Source of the DNA: CAVQHY01 sp963712465
GTDB taxonomy: Bacteria > Actinomycetota > Thermoleophilia > Gaiellales > Gaiellaceae
DNA: 64,000 nt
Assembly: GCA_963712465.1 (NCBI GenBank)
Contig: CAVQHY010000004.1
Location: 908,037 to 972,036, forward strand
Reading direction: 5' to 3'
Shown here: positions 15,031 to 24,375 of the stretch, in pieces
Layout of the letters: every line of letters begins with the position of its first letter
How positions within the stretch are numbered: the stretch's first letter is position 1
The notes under the pieces: generated by a model
The model's database searches: none
What the model saw: the letters and a program-made list of their open reading frames with translations, nothing else
What the model was told of the DNA's origin: nothing
Program-made: the position numbers and the translations under genes

Positions 15031-16137
15031 GTGGCGGTGGACACAGCTACCGGGCCGGCGCTTGTGGCTGCCGACCGTGGGTCGCTCGTACTCACGGACA
15101 TCTCCGGCTATACGGCGTATCTCCTGGGGACGGAGCTGGAGCACGCGCAGGATGTGCTGTCGGATCTGATGGGGGTGGTCGTCGGAACGTTGCAGCCGCC
15201 GCTGCGGGTGACGAAGCTCGAAGGGGACGCGATCTTCTCCTACGCGCTCGACGGCGCGTGCGGCGCGTCCACCTTGCTCGACTCGATCGAGCGGTCGTAC
15301 TTCGCGTTCCGTTCGCGTCAGCGCGACATCGACCATGCGACGTCGTGCACGTGCGAAGCCTGCAAGCGGATCCCGACGCTCGATCTCAAGTTCATCCTCC
15401 ATCACGGCAGCTTCGTCCGCCGTGACCTCGGGGGCAACGAGGAGCTCACGGGCCGCGACGTGATCGTCCTGCACCGTCTTTCGAAGAACTCCGCAGCCGA
15501 GGCGCTGGGCACGAAGGGCTACGTGCTGTGTACGGACGAGTGCATGACTGCGCTCGGTCTCGACGGCGCGGCACTCGGGATGCAGGCGCACGTCGAGCAC
15601 TACGACGACGTGGGCGAGATCATGTGCTGCCTCGAGAACCTCGGCGAGCGCTGGAGCGCCGAGGGCGACCGGCAGCGCGTCTACGTCAGCGCGCAGGACG
15701 CGAGCTTCGAGCGCACGCTGACGGTGCCGGTCGACCGCACCACGGCGTGGGAGTGGATGACTGCGCCCGAGAAGCGCGTGCTCTACGCAGCGGACGACGT
15801 CACCCTCATGTCCCCCGGTGGGCGTCAGCGCGCCGGAGTGACGAACCACTGCATGCACGGGCCCGACGTCATCATCGAGCACATCGTGGACTGGCGTCCC
15901 TTCGACTACTTCACGAAGAGCTACGACCTCCCGGGCGTCGGTGAGATGCCGTGGACATTCGAGCTCACGGAGGAAAACGGCGCGACGACGATCTCGGTTC
16001 GTGGCGAGCCGCTCACGGGCGACCGGCAGACGGCCTGGCTGCAGCTTTGCGACGACGTTCTCGCGCTCCTCGACCACAACGCGCACGGGCTCGTCGAGCA
16101 GCTCTCGCGCGTCGCAGCCGAAGGCTCTTCTCCCTAG
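15031..16137 (+). CDS. DUF2652 cyclase-homology protein with SRPBCC domain
   Basis: 368 residues from GTG 15031; an upstream GTG at 14995 falls inside the proposed promoter. Residues about 16-200 are a class III nucleotidyl-cyclase-like DUF2652 domain. SLVLTDISGYTAYLLGTELE has a first metal-site Asp (Asp23), and TKLEGDAIFSY has a second (Asp66). A CTCEACKR insert could bind a metal. Residues about 225-360 look like an SRPBCC hydrophobic-ligand domain (FERTLTVPVDRTTAWEWMT and DWRPFDYFTKSYDLPGVGEM). Cyclase activity is not proven for this family. The SRPBCC part fits the hydrophobic-ligand theme of the locus upstream. Confidence 0.8.
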   Translation: MAVDTATGPALVAADRGSLVLTDISGYTAYLLGTELEHAQDVLSDLMGVVVGTLQPPLRVTKLEGDAIFSYALDGACGASTLLDSIERSYFAFRSRQRDIDHATSCTCEACKRIPTLDLKFILHHGSFVRRDLGGNEELTGRDVIVLHRLSKNSAAEALGTKGYVLCTDECMTALGLDGAALGMQAHVEHYDDVGEIMCCLENLGERWSAEGDRQRVYVSAQDASFERTLTVPVDRTTAWEWMTAPEKRVLYAADDVTLMSPGGRQRAGVTNHCMHGPDVIIEHIVDWRPFDYFTKSYDLPGVGEMPWTFELTEENGATTISVRGEPLTGDRQTAWLQLCDDVLALLDHNAHGLVEQLSRVAAEGSSP

Positions 16138-16212
16138 CGGGCCAACCCGCCGCGCAGCAACCTGAGCCCGCTCGATGTGAGCTGAGCAGGCAGACGCGGC
16201 CCTTTGCCGTGG

Positions 16213-16695
16213 TCACCCGGGAAGTGCGTCCGCCGCCGCCTCGACCGCCTGCTCCTGGAGCCAGCTCAGGTAGCCGTAGAGCGCGAGGTCAGGGGCCCTC
16301 GGGTCGCTCGAGTCGATGCCGTGGAGGAGCGCCTCCTCGCCGACGTCGAGGCGGGTGCCGAGCACGAGGCGGAGATCGTTCAGCACCGTCAGCCACGCCC
16401 CCAGCTCCTCCTCCGAGAGCTTGCCGGCGTCGAGTGACGCGACGAAGACCCGCCGGGCGGCGCGGCGGCCCTCGAGCAGGTCGTCGCGCATGAGCTCGCG
16501 GTACTCGGCCTCCTCCTCGGGGTCGTCCGCGTACGCGGGCGGGAAGAGACGACGTAGATCCGTCGCCTCCGTGCCGTCCGACAGGCGGGCATCGAGCTCG
16601 CTGGCCAGGTGCGCCAGGATCTCGCGCTCCTCCCTGGACAGCCGCAACCGCACCGTGCCGTCACGGTCGCGCTGCAGGGTCCGGCGGCCGAGCAT
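16213..16695 (-). CDS. DUF2017 family protein
   Basis: 160 residues starting MLGRRTLQRDRDGTVRLRLS. Helical segments REEREILAHLASELDARL, FPPAYADDPEEEAEYRELM and ELGAWLTVLNDLRLVLGTRLD are characteristic of DUF2017, which sits beside clpS in many actinobacteria. Its start codon shares a base with the clpS stop (TGATG), so the two are translationally coupled. It may act with ClpS in adaptor-mediated proteolysis, an inference from context. It converges with the DUF2652 gene across a 75-base gap without a clear hairpin. Confidence 0.88.
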   Translation of the reverse strand: MLGRRTLQRDRDGTVRLRLSREEREILAHLASELDARLSDGTEATDLRRLFPPAYADDPEEEAEYRELMRDDLLEGRRAARRVFVASLDAGKLSEEELGAWLTVLNDLRLVLGTRLDVGEEALLHGIDSSDPRAPDLALYGYLSWLQEQAVEAAADALPG

Positions 16696-16997
16696 CAGTC
16701 CTGCCGAAGCGTCGCCCAGAGCCCGTGCGCGTGGAGGCGGGCGACGTCGTGCTCGGCCTTCTCGCGCGTGCCGCTCGAGACGACCGCCTTCCCCTCGTGA
16801 TGCACCTGGAGCATGAGCTTCGTTGCCTTGGCGCGCGAGTAGCCGAACAGCTTCTGGAACACGAGCGTGACGTACGACATCAGATTGATCGGGTCGTTCC
16901 ACACGATCACGATCCAGGGTGGATCGTGTCGGGGCGCCTCGTCGCGTTCCGGCTTGCCGACCTCGACCTCCGCCGGCTCGAGCGTCGTCGGGCTCAT
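16695..16997 (-). CDS. clpS: ATP-dependent Clp protease adaptor ClpS
   Basis: 100 residues. The core PPWIVIVWNDPINLMSYVT contains the Asn-Asp of the N-degron pocket. FQKLFGYSRAKATKLMLQVHHEGKAVV carries the conserved His and ClpA/ClpC contact face. ClpS delivers proteins with destabilising N-terminal residues to the Clp protease. The upstream in-frame extension to 17234 was rejected: it is Arg/Ala-rich, not seen in the family, and ATG 16997 is where homologues begin. Confidence 0.93.
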   Translation of the reverse strand: MSPTTLEPAEVEVGKPERDEAPRHDPPWIVIVWNDPINLMSYVTLVFQKLFGYSRAKATKLMLQVHHEGKAVVSSGTREKAEHDVARLHAHGLWATLRQD

Positions 16998-17083
16998 CCG
17001 ACGATTGTGGCAGCGCCACGCCCCGCGAGTCGGCCGGAAATTCGTCGGCAGGGAAGGCGCCGGCGCCGCCGAAGGGCAGGATC

Positions 17084-17674
17084 GTGCCCGGATCGCGACC
17101 GCAGCACGCCGACGATCACTCGACCGAGGCGACGATCGAGCTTCGTTCTCCCGAGCTCGAACCGCCGCGCCGGCCTCGCCGACGACCGCCTCGCCGCACG
17201 CTGCTCGGCGACGTGCGGCTGATCGGCTGCGCATGCCGTGCCCGCGTCGCCGTACTCAGCCCCGAAGTTCCGCGGCGACAGCGGAGGGCCCGTGGCCTGG
17301 CCGCCGCGGCGCTCCTCGCAGCGCTTCTCGCGGTCGGCTTCGGGGGCCAGGGATCGGAATCGTCCAACGCGAGCTCAGCTCTTGTTCCGGCCACTGCGCC
17401 CGGGCCAAAGACGAAGCCCTATCGTCTCGTGACCGGCGGACGACTGGAGCCGGGCGAGCGCGGGCTGGCGGTCAGGAAGCTCCAGAAGGCGTTGATCCTG
17501 CTCGGGATGGACCCTGGAAAGCCCGACGGCGCCTACGGCGAGCGAACCGCTGGAGCGGTGGCAGCGTTCAAGACGAGCCGTGGATTGCCCGCCGACGGGA
17601 TCGTCGACCGACGCACCGTACGCCAGATCAATCGCGTGCTGGCCGAGATCGCGGCCGAGTCCCCGGCGTCCTGA
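17084..17674 (+). CDS. membrane-anchored peptidoglycan-binding (PG_binding_1) protein
   Basis: About 196 residues. An Arg/Pro-rich cytoplasmic head and a transmembrane segment (RGLAAAALLAALLAVGFGG) precede a PG_binding_1 domain: GERGLAVRKLQKALILLGMD, then PDGAYGERTAGAVAAFKTSR and GLPADGIVDRRTVRQI. It probably ties a protein to the cell wall, with only this domain present. The start is uncertain: GTG 17084 has GAAGGG upstream, while GTG 17213 would leave a shorter head of 153 residues in total. It is divergent from clpS. Confidence 0.75.
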   Translation: MPGSRPQHADDHSTEATIELRSPELEPPRRPRRRPPRRTLLGDVRLIGCACRARVAVLSPEVPRRQRRARGLAAAALLAALLAVGFGGQGSESSNASSALVPATAPGPKTKPYRLVTGGRLEPGERGLAVRKLQKALILLGMDPGKPDGAYGERTAGAVAAFKTSRGLPADGIVDRRTVRQINRVLAEIAAESPAS

Positions 17675-17832
17675 GGTTCGCGATCCAGGTTGAGAAAGGC
17701 GAGCCCGCGCTGGTCGAAAGCTGACCGATAGGGGAGGACCGGGCCGAGCGGGCAGGGGCCGAGCTCGACCTCATGCATCACTAGTCACAAACTCACAGCC
17801 CGACACCCCGCAAAGAGTTGGCTTCCGGGGAC

Positions 17833-17861
17833 TTGTCCATAGACGAAAAATCGGTTATCCT
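17833..17861 (+). promoter_or_regulatory. promoter of the LuxR-family regulator
   Basis: TTGTCC (17833-17838), spacer of 17, TATCCT (17856-17861). A start about seven bases downstream gives a leader of roughly 75 bases. The rest of the 17675-17832 gap shows nothing clear. Confidence 0.55.
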
Positions 17862-17868
17862 GCGATCG

Positions 17869-17903
17869 CCCGAACGGGTAGGGCACCACCCCGTTTTCGG
17901 GGG
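17869..17903 (+). promoter_or_regulatory. structured leader with CCCCG-TTTT-CGGGG hairpin
   Basis: Within the predicted leader, CCCGAACGGG (17869-17878) is followed by TAGGG, and a hairpin CCCCG-TTTT-CGGGG lies at 17889-17902. The order CGGGTAGG ... CCCCGTT..CGGGGG recurs in the same relative orientation upstream of the giant gene that starts at 54317 (minus strand, about 54375-54395). A shared regulatory leader is possible. Confidence 0.35.
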
Positions 17904-17944
17904 AGAGAAGAGACAACCACGATGATCGGAAGGCGGCCCTTTCG

Positions 17945-18607
17945 ATGGAACTTGACGACCGCACCGCGGTCCTGCTTGATCAGCATCCACTCTGGCTGGA
18001 TGCTGTCGAGAACGTTGTAACCCGGGCGGAGGTTCAGGTCGTGGGCAGGGCCACGAACCCGGCCGATGCGCTTCGGCTGGTTGAGACCGTTCGCCCGAGG
18101 GTGTTCGTGACGGGGATCGAGATGCCGGCGGGATCGATCGATGGCATCGCCTGCCTCAGACAGGCACGCCAATGCGTACCTGACCTCAAGGTCATCGTGC
18201 TTTCCAGCTACGAAGACCCGGGCCACATCGATGCCGCCCTCGAGGCTGGCGCGGCTGCGTACGTCATCAAGACCGCCGAGCCCGACGATCTTGCGGCGGC
18301 CATCAGGCAGGTTTTCGACCACTCGATCTATCTCGCGGGCGCACGCCCCGGTTTTGCGCCGGCCCGCGTACAGACGATCAAGTCGCCGGGACTCACCCGC
18401 CGTGAGGTGGAGATCCTCCAGCTCGTCTCGGAGGGCATATCGAATGCCGAGCTCGCCAAGATGCTCTGGGTCACCGAGCAGACGGTGAAGTTCCATCTGT
18501 CGAACATCTACCGAAAGCTCGGTGTGTCGAACCGCACCGAGGCCAGCAGGTGGGCTCAGGTCAACGGCTTGCTCGACGCGCCGACACACCGCACGGCGGT
18601 TGCGTAG
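17945..18607 (+). CDS. LuxR-family regulator with degenerate receiver domain
   Basis: 220 residues: receiver domain (about 8-125) plus GerE/LuxR helix-turn-helix (LTRREVEILQLVSEG at about 150, TEQTVKFHLSNIYRKLGVSN to about 203). In the receiver the phosphoacceptor position is Gly57 (VFVTGIEMP, normally D-I/V-x-M-P), and the usual acidic pair is reduced to one Asp (LLDQHP). The switch Ser and Lys109 (YVIKTAEP) remain. It should therefore not be controlled by ordinary aspartyl phosphorylation, as in other pseudo-receivers. No kinase gene is adjacent. Its target is unknown; it lies close to the polysaccharide locus. Confidence 0.85.
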   Translation: MELDDRTAVLLDQHPLWLDAVENVVTRAEVQVVGRATNPADALRLVETVRPRVFVTGIEMPAGSIDGIACLRQARQCVPDLKVIVLSSYEDPGHIDAALEAGAAAYVIKTAEPDDLAAAIRQVFDHSIYLAGARPGFAPARVQTIKSPGLTRREVEILQLVSEGISNAELAKMLWVTEQTVKFHLSNIYRKLGVSNRTEASRWAQVNGLLDAPTHRTAVA

Positions 18608-18614
18608 GGCGCAC

Positions 18615-19049
18615 CTATGACGCCCGGCGGCTCATCGCCATAGCCGTGGGGCTGTGAGCATCGCTGTTTGGCCATGGTGGTTGCCGTCCCTTGAGCACGA
18701 TCGGCCATCGGGCAGAGCAGACGCCCCCGTCGAGCTCGGTGCCATCGTGGTCGAAAGCGCGCCAGACGAGATCCGGTCCATGTTCGACCGACTCGACTAC
18801 AACGCCGCCGTCGGAGAGCCAGTAGGTGCGGCCCTCAGACAGGTAGAACCTGGGACCTTCCTCGGTGAGAATGACATCGACGGGGCTGGAAGCGCCCGTA
18901 GCGGCGACGATGGACTCCCATTCTGCGAGTGAGCGCCCATCAGGGGATTCGAGCGGGATCTCGTCGGTCTTCATCGATCCGTCTTCGTACTCAATCGACA
19001 CGAGCGGTCTGGCACTGGAGTCGAGTCTAACCGATCCGGGGGAAGTCAA
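18615..19049 (-). CDS. hypothetical acidic protein
   Basis: Up to 144 residues. It is not a recognised family. Its composition is protein-like (LVSIEYEDGSMKTDEIPLES, YLSEGRTYWLSDGGVVVE, DLVWRAFDHDGTELDGGV), with predicted beta strands and no signal peptide. The listed start is TTG; GTG 19001 and ATG 18974 are alternatives. It follows the hexapeptide transferase by nine bases on the same strand and converges with the LuxR gene. Confidence 0.5.
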   Translation of the reverse strand: MTSPGSVRLDSSARPLVSIEYEDGSMKTDEIPLESPDGRSLAEWESIVAATGASSPVDVILTEEGPRFYLSEGRTYWLSDGGVVVESVEHGPDLVWRAFDHDGTELDGGVCSARWPIVLKGRQPPWPNSDAHSPTAMAMSRRAS

Positions 19050-19058
19050 TACATTCGT

Positions 19059-19718
19059 TCAGGTCGGCCTTGTGGGGCCTGGAGATCTGAGGGGCGGCGG
19101 GCCCGTCGACTCTTCGATCTCGTTTCCCCTATCGCCAAAACGTCTCACAGTCCGCGCTGGAGCGCCGACAGCGACCGAGTGGTCTGGCACGTCGTCGAGC
19201 ACGACGGCGTTCGCGCCGATGACAGCGCCGCAGCCGATCCGCACCCCGGGTCCGACGACCACGTTCTCGCCCAGCCACGCGCCGTCTCCGATCTCGACCG
19301 GCCCGACGCGCGTGATCCCCTGATCGAGGACTGCTCGGGCGGGATCCTCGAACGCGTGCATGTGGTCTGCGATGTAGACGTTTCGTGCCAGCAGAACCTT
19401 GCGGCCGAGGCGCACCGACTGTGTCGCAGAGAGGACGCAGTTGCCAACGATGCTCGTCCCGTCGCCGATCTCGATCGCCAGGCCGTTACCGGAATGCTCC
19501 TCAAGTGCCTGGAGCCACGATCCGGGGCCGACGAAGACGCCGCTCCCGAGGGCGATCCGGCTCTCACCGGACACACGCACCGGGGGTTGGATGACCGTCC
19601 TCGAGCCGAATGAGGCAAACGCCCCGGAAACCCCGACCGAGAAGCCCTTCCCCCATGCTCGACCGGCAAGCCGGTAGGCGCCGAAGAGACCGCGCCCAAC
19701 CACGCTCCTTCCGTTCAC
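19059..19718 (-). CDS. hexapeptide-repeat acyltransferase
   Basis: About 219 residues from GTG 19718. Left-handed beta-helix repeats run through the protein: RIALGSGVFVGPGSWLQ, AIEIGDGTSIVGNCVLS, SVRLGRKVLLARNVYIADH with the catalytic-type His (DHMHAFEDP), VEIGDGAWLGENVVVGPGV, and IGCGAVIGANAVVLDDVPDH. It resembles WbbJ/maltose-O-acetyltransferase-like sugar acetyltransferases of polysaccharide loci. The open frame continues upstream to 20006, but that extension is Arg/Ser-rich and unlike the family, so the later start is preferred. Exact start uncertain. Confidence 0.8.
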   Translation of the reverse strand: MNGRSVVGRGLFGAYRLAGRAWGKGFSVGVSGAFASFGSRTVIQPPVRVSGESRIALGSGVFVGPGSWLQALEEHSGNGLAIEIGDGTSIVGNCVLSATQSVRLGRKVLLARNVYIADHMHAFEDPARAVLDQGITRVGPVEIGDGAWLGENVVVGPGVRIGCGAVIGANAVVLDDVPDHSVAVGAPARTVRRFGDRGNEIEESTGPPPLRSPGPTRPT

Positions 19719-20027
19719 CCCGCGGATGATAGGAGATGGAGCACGAAGCCATACAGCCCTCAAGATCTGCCGAGCTTCCGGGGCTCTCTGGGCGTCTCGG
19801 TTGTGGTCGAAACCAGCACGGCGAGAGTGAATGGGTTGCTCCAACGGCGACGAAATCCGTACGCGCTCGCACAACGGGAATCGACGTAAGGGTTTCGTAA
19901 AGATCGACACGGCGTCATCGTGACTTCCCGGAAATCCGGCTAGGGTGGCCGCTGCCGTCCGATACTCGAACCTAGCCTCCGTAACAGGAGGCGGGCGACT
20001 CGACACCCAATCTTGCGAGGTAAGCCC
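19719..20027. promoter_or_regulatory. divergent intergenic region
   Basis: About 310 bases between the hexapeptide transferase (minus) and the first beta-helix gene (plus). GGCTAGGGT at 19938-19946 and its relative GGCTAGGTT (minus strand, about 19973-19981) are TAGGnT-type -10 candidates facing each way. GCGAGG (20015-20020) is the Shine-Dalgarno for ATG 20028. No gene is seen. Confidence 0.35.
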
Positions 20028-21915
20028 ATGCGGATCGATTTTTGGCGTGGACCGCTGCGGCGGCCGCGTCGCGTTCTTCTCCTGGTGATCCTCGGCCTGT
20101 GCGCTCTTCCCGCCGTTGCCACGGCGAGCCCCTCCGCGAACTTCGCGATGCCAGACCAGCTTTGGGGGGTAGAGGTCAATCGAGGGAGCGCCCCACGAAT
20201 TACGCTCCGACTGGCTCGGACCGTCCAGGCGAACGGAATGAACTTGATGCTCGTGACGCAGCGTCTTCCGGCTCGCCAGCGGCGGGAGCTCGCCGCATTG
20301 GCTGATCAGTCGAACATGCTGTTCGTGGACGCGAGTCGGGCCACGACAAGGACGGGACAGGGAAACGGCTGCCTGGCCGGCTGCGTCGTCCGAACGAATG
20401 ATCCGCGGGCAGCGGTGAAGCTCTCGAAGCAGCCCGGCGTCGCGATGGTGGTCGTCCGGCTGCGCGAGACCTCACAGCTTCGCTTCATGCGAGGCGTAAA
20501 GACCGACTCGCATATCGTCGCGATCGTTCCTCTCAACAAGTCTGCCCGCACGGGCGCCACGCCGTGGGAAAACGCCGTTCATTTTGCCAACGGAGGCAAG
20601 AGTCTCGAGCTCGTCGTGACGCTTCCCAAGCGAGGCTGGAAGTGGACGCTCGCCGGGTATCTGGGGACGCTGGCAGACCAGGTGGTCGACACTCCCGGAC
20701 CGGATCTCCTCCCGGGCGACCCCGGTTCCGGCGCAACGGCTCCGCCGCCACCGTCGCCGACTCCGCCGCCGACCGCCGTCGCCGACTCCGCCGCCACCGT
20801 CGCCGACTCCGCCGCCACCGTCGCCGACTCCGCCGCCACCGTCGCCGACTCCGCCGCCACCGTCGCCGACTCCGCCGCCACCGTCGCCGACTCCGCCGCC
20901 ACCGTCGCCGACTCCGCCGCCACCGTCGCCGACTCCGCCGCCACCGTCGCCGACTCCGCCGCCACCGTCGCCGACTCCGCCGCCACCGTCGCCGACTCCG
21001 CCGCCACCGTCGCCGACTCCGCCGCCACCGTCGCCGACTCCGCCGCCACCGTCGCCGACTCCGCCGCCACCGTCGCCGACTCCGCCGCCACCGCCTCCAT
21101 CGCCTCCTCCTCCGTCACCGCCGCCGGCGGGCTCGGGCCTGGCGATCTCGCCAGGTGGCTCGGACGCCAACGCATGCACGACGGCGGCACCGTGCAAGTC
21201 CTTCGATCGGGCGTACGACGTCGCGCAGCCCGGCCAGGTGATTGCCGTCGGGAATGGCACCTATGCCAAGCAGTCGATAACAGGTAGCAAGGCCGCGCCT
21301 GGCGTCACGTTCAGCCTGGCATCCGGCGACGCTTCCGCCGGACTCGATATTCATGCGACCAACATCACGTTCTTCGGCGCGATGCGCCTTGATTGGCGGA
21401 CCTACAGCGATGCGAGTGGGATCACCTTCAAGAACGTGAAGCACGAGTGGTTCGGGATTTGGTCATCGACGAACGTCGGCATGTACGGCGGCGAGTCGTA
21501 CTGTCCTGGCGCTGGCCACAACTGCGACTACGACCCGCAGATCGTCAATCAGTCAGGATCGTCGGTTGCTCCCCAGGACATCGTCATCGACGGGGTCAAC
21601 TTCCACGACTGGCGTAGGCCAAGCGGCTCCGACTGGCACACCGAGTGTCTGCAGGTCGGCTCGGGAGTGAACGTCGAGATCCGAAACTCGACGTTCACGC
21701 GATGCGCGACACACGACATCTTCATCCGATCCTGGGGATCCGGGTATCCGCTGAAGAACTGGAACATCCACAACAACGTCTTCACCAAAACGGACGAGGG
21801 CTTTTTCGTGATGCAGTTCGCGGGCGATCTCAACCAATCGAGCTGTACGGGCAACAAGGTCGTGAACAACCAGATCGGACAGGATGTCCGCGTTCTGGAC
21901 TGCCAGGTTCAGGTC

Positions 21916-21936
<21 letters not shown>
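20028..21936 (+). CDS. secreted beta-helix protein 1, frame broken in its Pro-rich repeat
   Basis: The N-terminal part (20028-20775) encodes a signal peptide (RRVLLLVILGLCALPAVATA) and an uncharacterised domain ending in APPPPSPTPPP. One extra base between 20760 and 20781 then shifts the frame. In the original frame the repeat reads VADSAAT and stops at 21287; in the +1 frame it reads PPPPSPT and runs into a complete beta-helix domain to 21936. That domain has SPGGSDANACTTAAPCKSFD, RAYDVAQPGQVIAVGNGTY, DWHTECLQVGSGVNVEIRNS and CATHDIFIRSWGS. It is 70-80% similar by eye to the C-terminus of the protein at 35444. Either a real frameshift or a sequencing slip in GC-rich repeats. It probably binds or cleaves a polysaccharide outside the cell. 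Confidence 0.75.
20781..21095 (+). repeat. 21-base tandem repeat, 15 copies
   Basis: The unit gccgactccgccgccaccgtc (21 bases) is repeated 14 times without change, plus a fifteenth copy differing in the last two bases. Copy-number change keeps frame because 21 is a multiple of three. In the frame that joins the downstream domain it codes PPPPSPT, a stiff linker. Identity between copies indicates recent expansion. Confidence 0.95.
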
Positions 21937-22892
<956 letters not shown>

Positions 22893-22896
<4 letters not shown>

Positions 22897-24272
22897 TCGA
22901 GGCCAGCCCCATGCTGGGCAAGCTGACCTGAGCGGCTCTGACGCCCGACTCCCTCACCTCGACGGCGGAGCACCTCCTCGAACAGGGCAGCGAGCTCGCC
23001 GGCCAGATGGCGACGCTGGAAACGCGCGAGTACGTCATCTCGGCGCTCGGGTGCCGCCTCTAGCGATCGCGCTCGCTCGATCTGGTCAACGATCGCCCTC
23101 GCCATGCCCGCGACGTCGTCAGGTCGGCAGATCACGGCAGTTCCCGACGCCGACAACAGGTCGCGAGCATCCCCTTCGGGAACCGCTGCCAGGATCGGCC
23201 TGCCCGAGGCAAGGTACTCGTACGTCTTCCCCGGAACGATGCTCGCCGGAGTGCCGAGGGGAAGGTTCTGCATCGGCAGGAAGAGAAGGTCTGCGGATCG
23301 CATCAGACCGACCGTGTCTGCGTGGCTCAGGTAGCCGAGCATGCGCACCGAAGGAGAGCGCTTCGCGATCTCGACGTCCGTGGGCGAGAGCACACCCGCG
23401 AGGTGGATCTCGATCGACGAGCCAAGCCTGGGATTCGACGCTCGCAGCCGTTCGACGGCCTCTAGCAGGTAGATGTGCGATCGCGTCAGGATGTCGATGC
23501 CGGGAACGGCACCTCCGAGGATTCTGCGTGCGCGAGCGGCTCGGCGCTGTGCCAGCCCGAGGTCGGTGTGCAGGTACCCGGTGTGCACGATGCGGAACGC
23601 GGAGTCGGTCCGCTCGGGTGGGGGACCGGCGAAGTCCGCCGGGTCGAACCCGTTCGGGATCGACACGACCGGTGTCCGTGCCAGCTCCGGGAATCGCTCG
23701 AGCACCAGCCGCGCCGAACGAGGGGTGTTCATCACGATGCCGTCGGACGCGGCGAGGACGGAGCGCATCCGGGCGACGCCTCGGCGGCGATGCACGGCGG
23801 TCGGATAGATCATCATCTCGTCGAGGGCCCAGGGGTCCTGCAGATCGACGACGAGTGGCTTTCCCAGCGCTCGGGCCAGCCGAACCGCCGACTCGCCCAG
23901 CTCGTAGGGGACGAGCGACGCGTAGACGACGTCGATCTCGGACGCGACGCTCCGAGCCACGCGGCTCGTTCCGGCCGACCACCAGCGACTCCACGGCATC
24001 TCGGCTCCGAGCCAACGTTCTCCACGCCGCCGCCATCCCTCGCTCGGTGCGGGTTCGGGTTCCGGGATCCTCAGGACGCGGACGCTCTCCGGGATCTCGG
24101 AGAGCATCGTGTCGTCCTCGGGCGTCCACCGCGCGGAGACCGGTCCCATGCCCGTGACCACGATCGGCTCGCAATCGAACTCGGGTAGGTAGCGGACGAA
24201 CTTCACCTCGCGTTGCACGCCCGCACCACCGATCGGCGGAAAGTGGTAGGCGAGAAAGAGCGCGCGGGTCAA
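22893..24272 (-). CDS. glycosyltransferase family 4-like protein
   Basis: 459 residues, GT-B fold. MTRALFLAYHFPPIGGAGVQ at the N-terminus is the classic glycine-rich acceptor loop. The C-terminal donor domain has VSIPNGFDPADF, ADLLFLPMQNL and the E-x7-E-like PGKTYEYLASGRPILAAVPE. It transfers a sugar from a nucleotide donor at the cytoplasmic membrane. The start is TTG with GAGG seven bases before it. It heads a two-gene minus-strand operon with the UXS-type enzyme. Confidence 0.88.
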
Positions 24273-24276
24273 TGTT

Positions 24277-24294
24277 TAGCCTCGGGCCGGGCTA
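24277..24294. promoter_or_regulatory. TAGCC-N8-GGCTA inverted repeat
   Basis: TAGCC (24277-24281) and GGCTA (24290-24294) directly upstream of the GT4 start. The half-sites match those of the 16-bp elements at 40055 and 45605, but the spacer is eight bases, so it is a weaker case. The rest of the 24273-24375 gap shows nothing. Confidence 0.3.
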
Positions 24295-24375
24295 GCAGGA
24301 TCACTCTCTCGATCATAGGCAGACCTGAAGAAGCTGTCGCTAACCCATCGTCGAGGTTGGATGCACCCGCGCGGG

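Noticed and set aside
20781..21095. Repeat array that could be mistaken for a CRISPR
   Set aside because: Copies are head-to-tail with no spacers, the unit is 21 bases, and it codes a Pro-rich linker.
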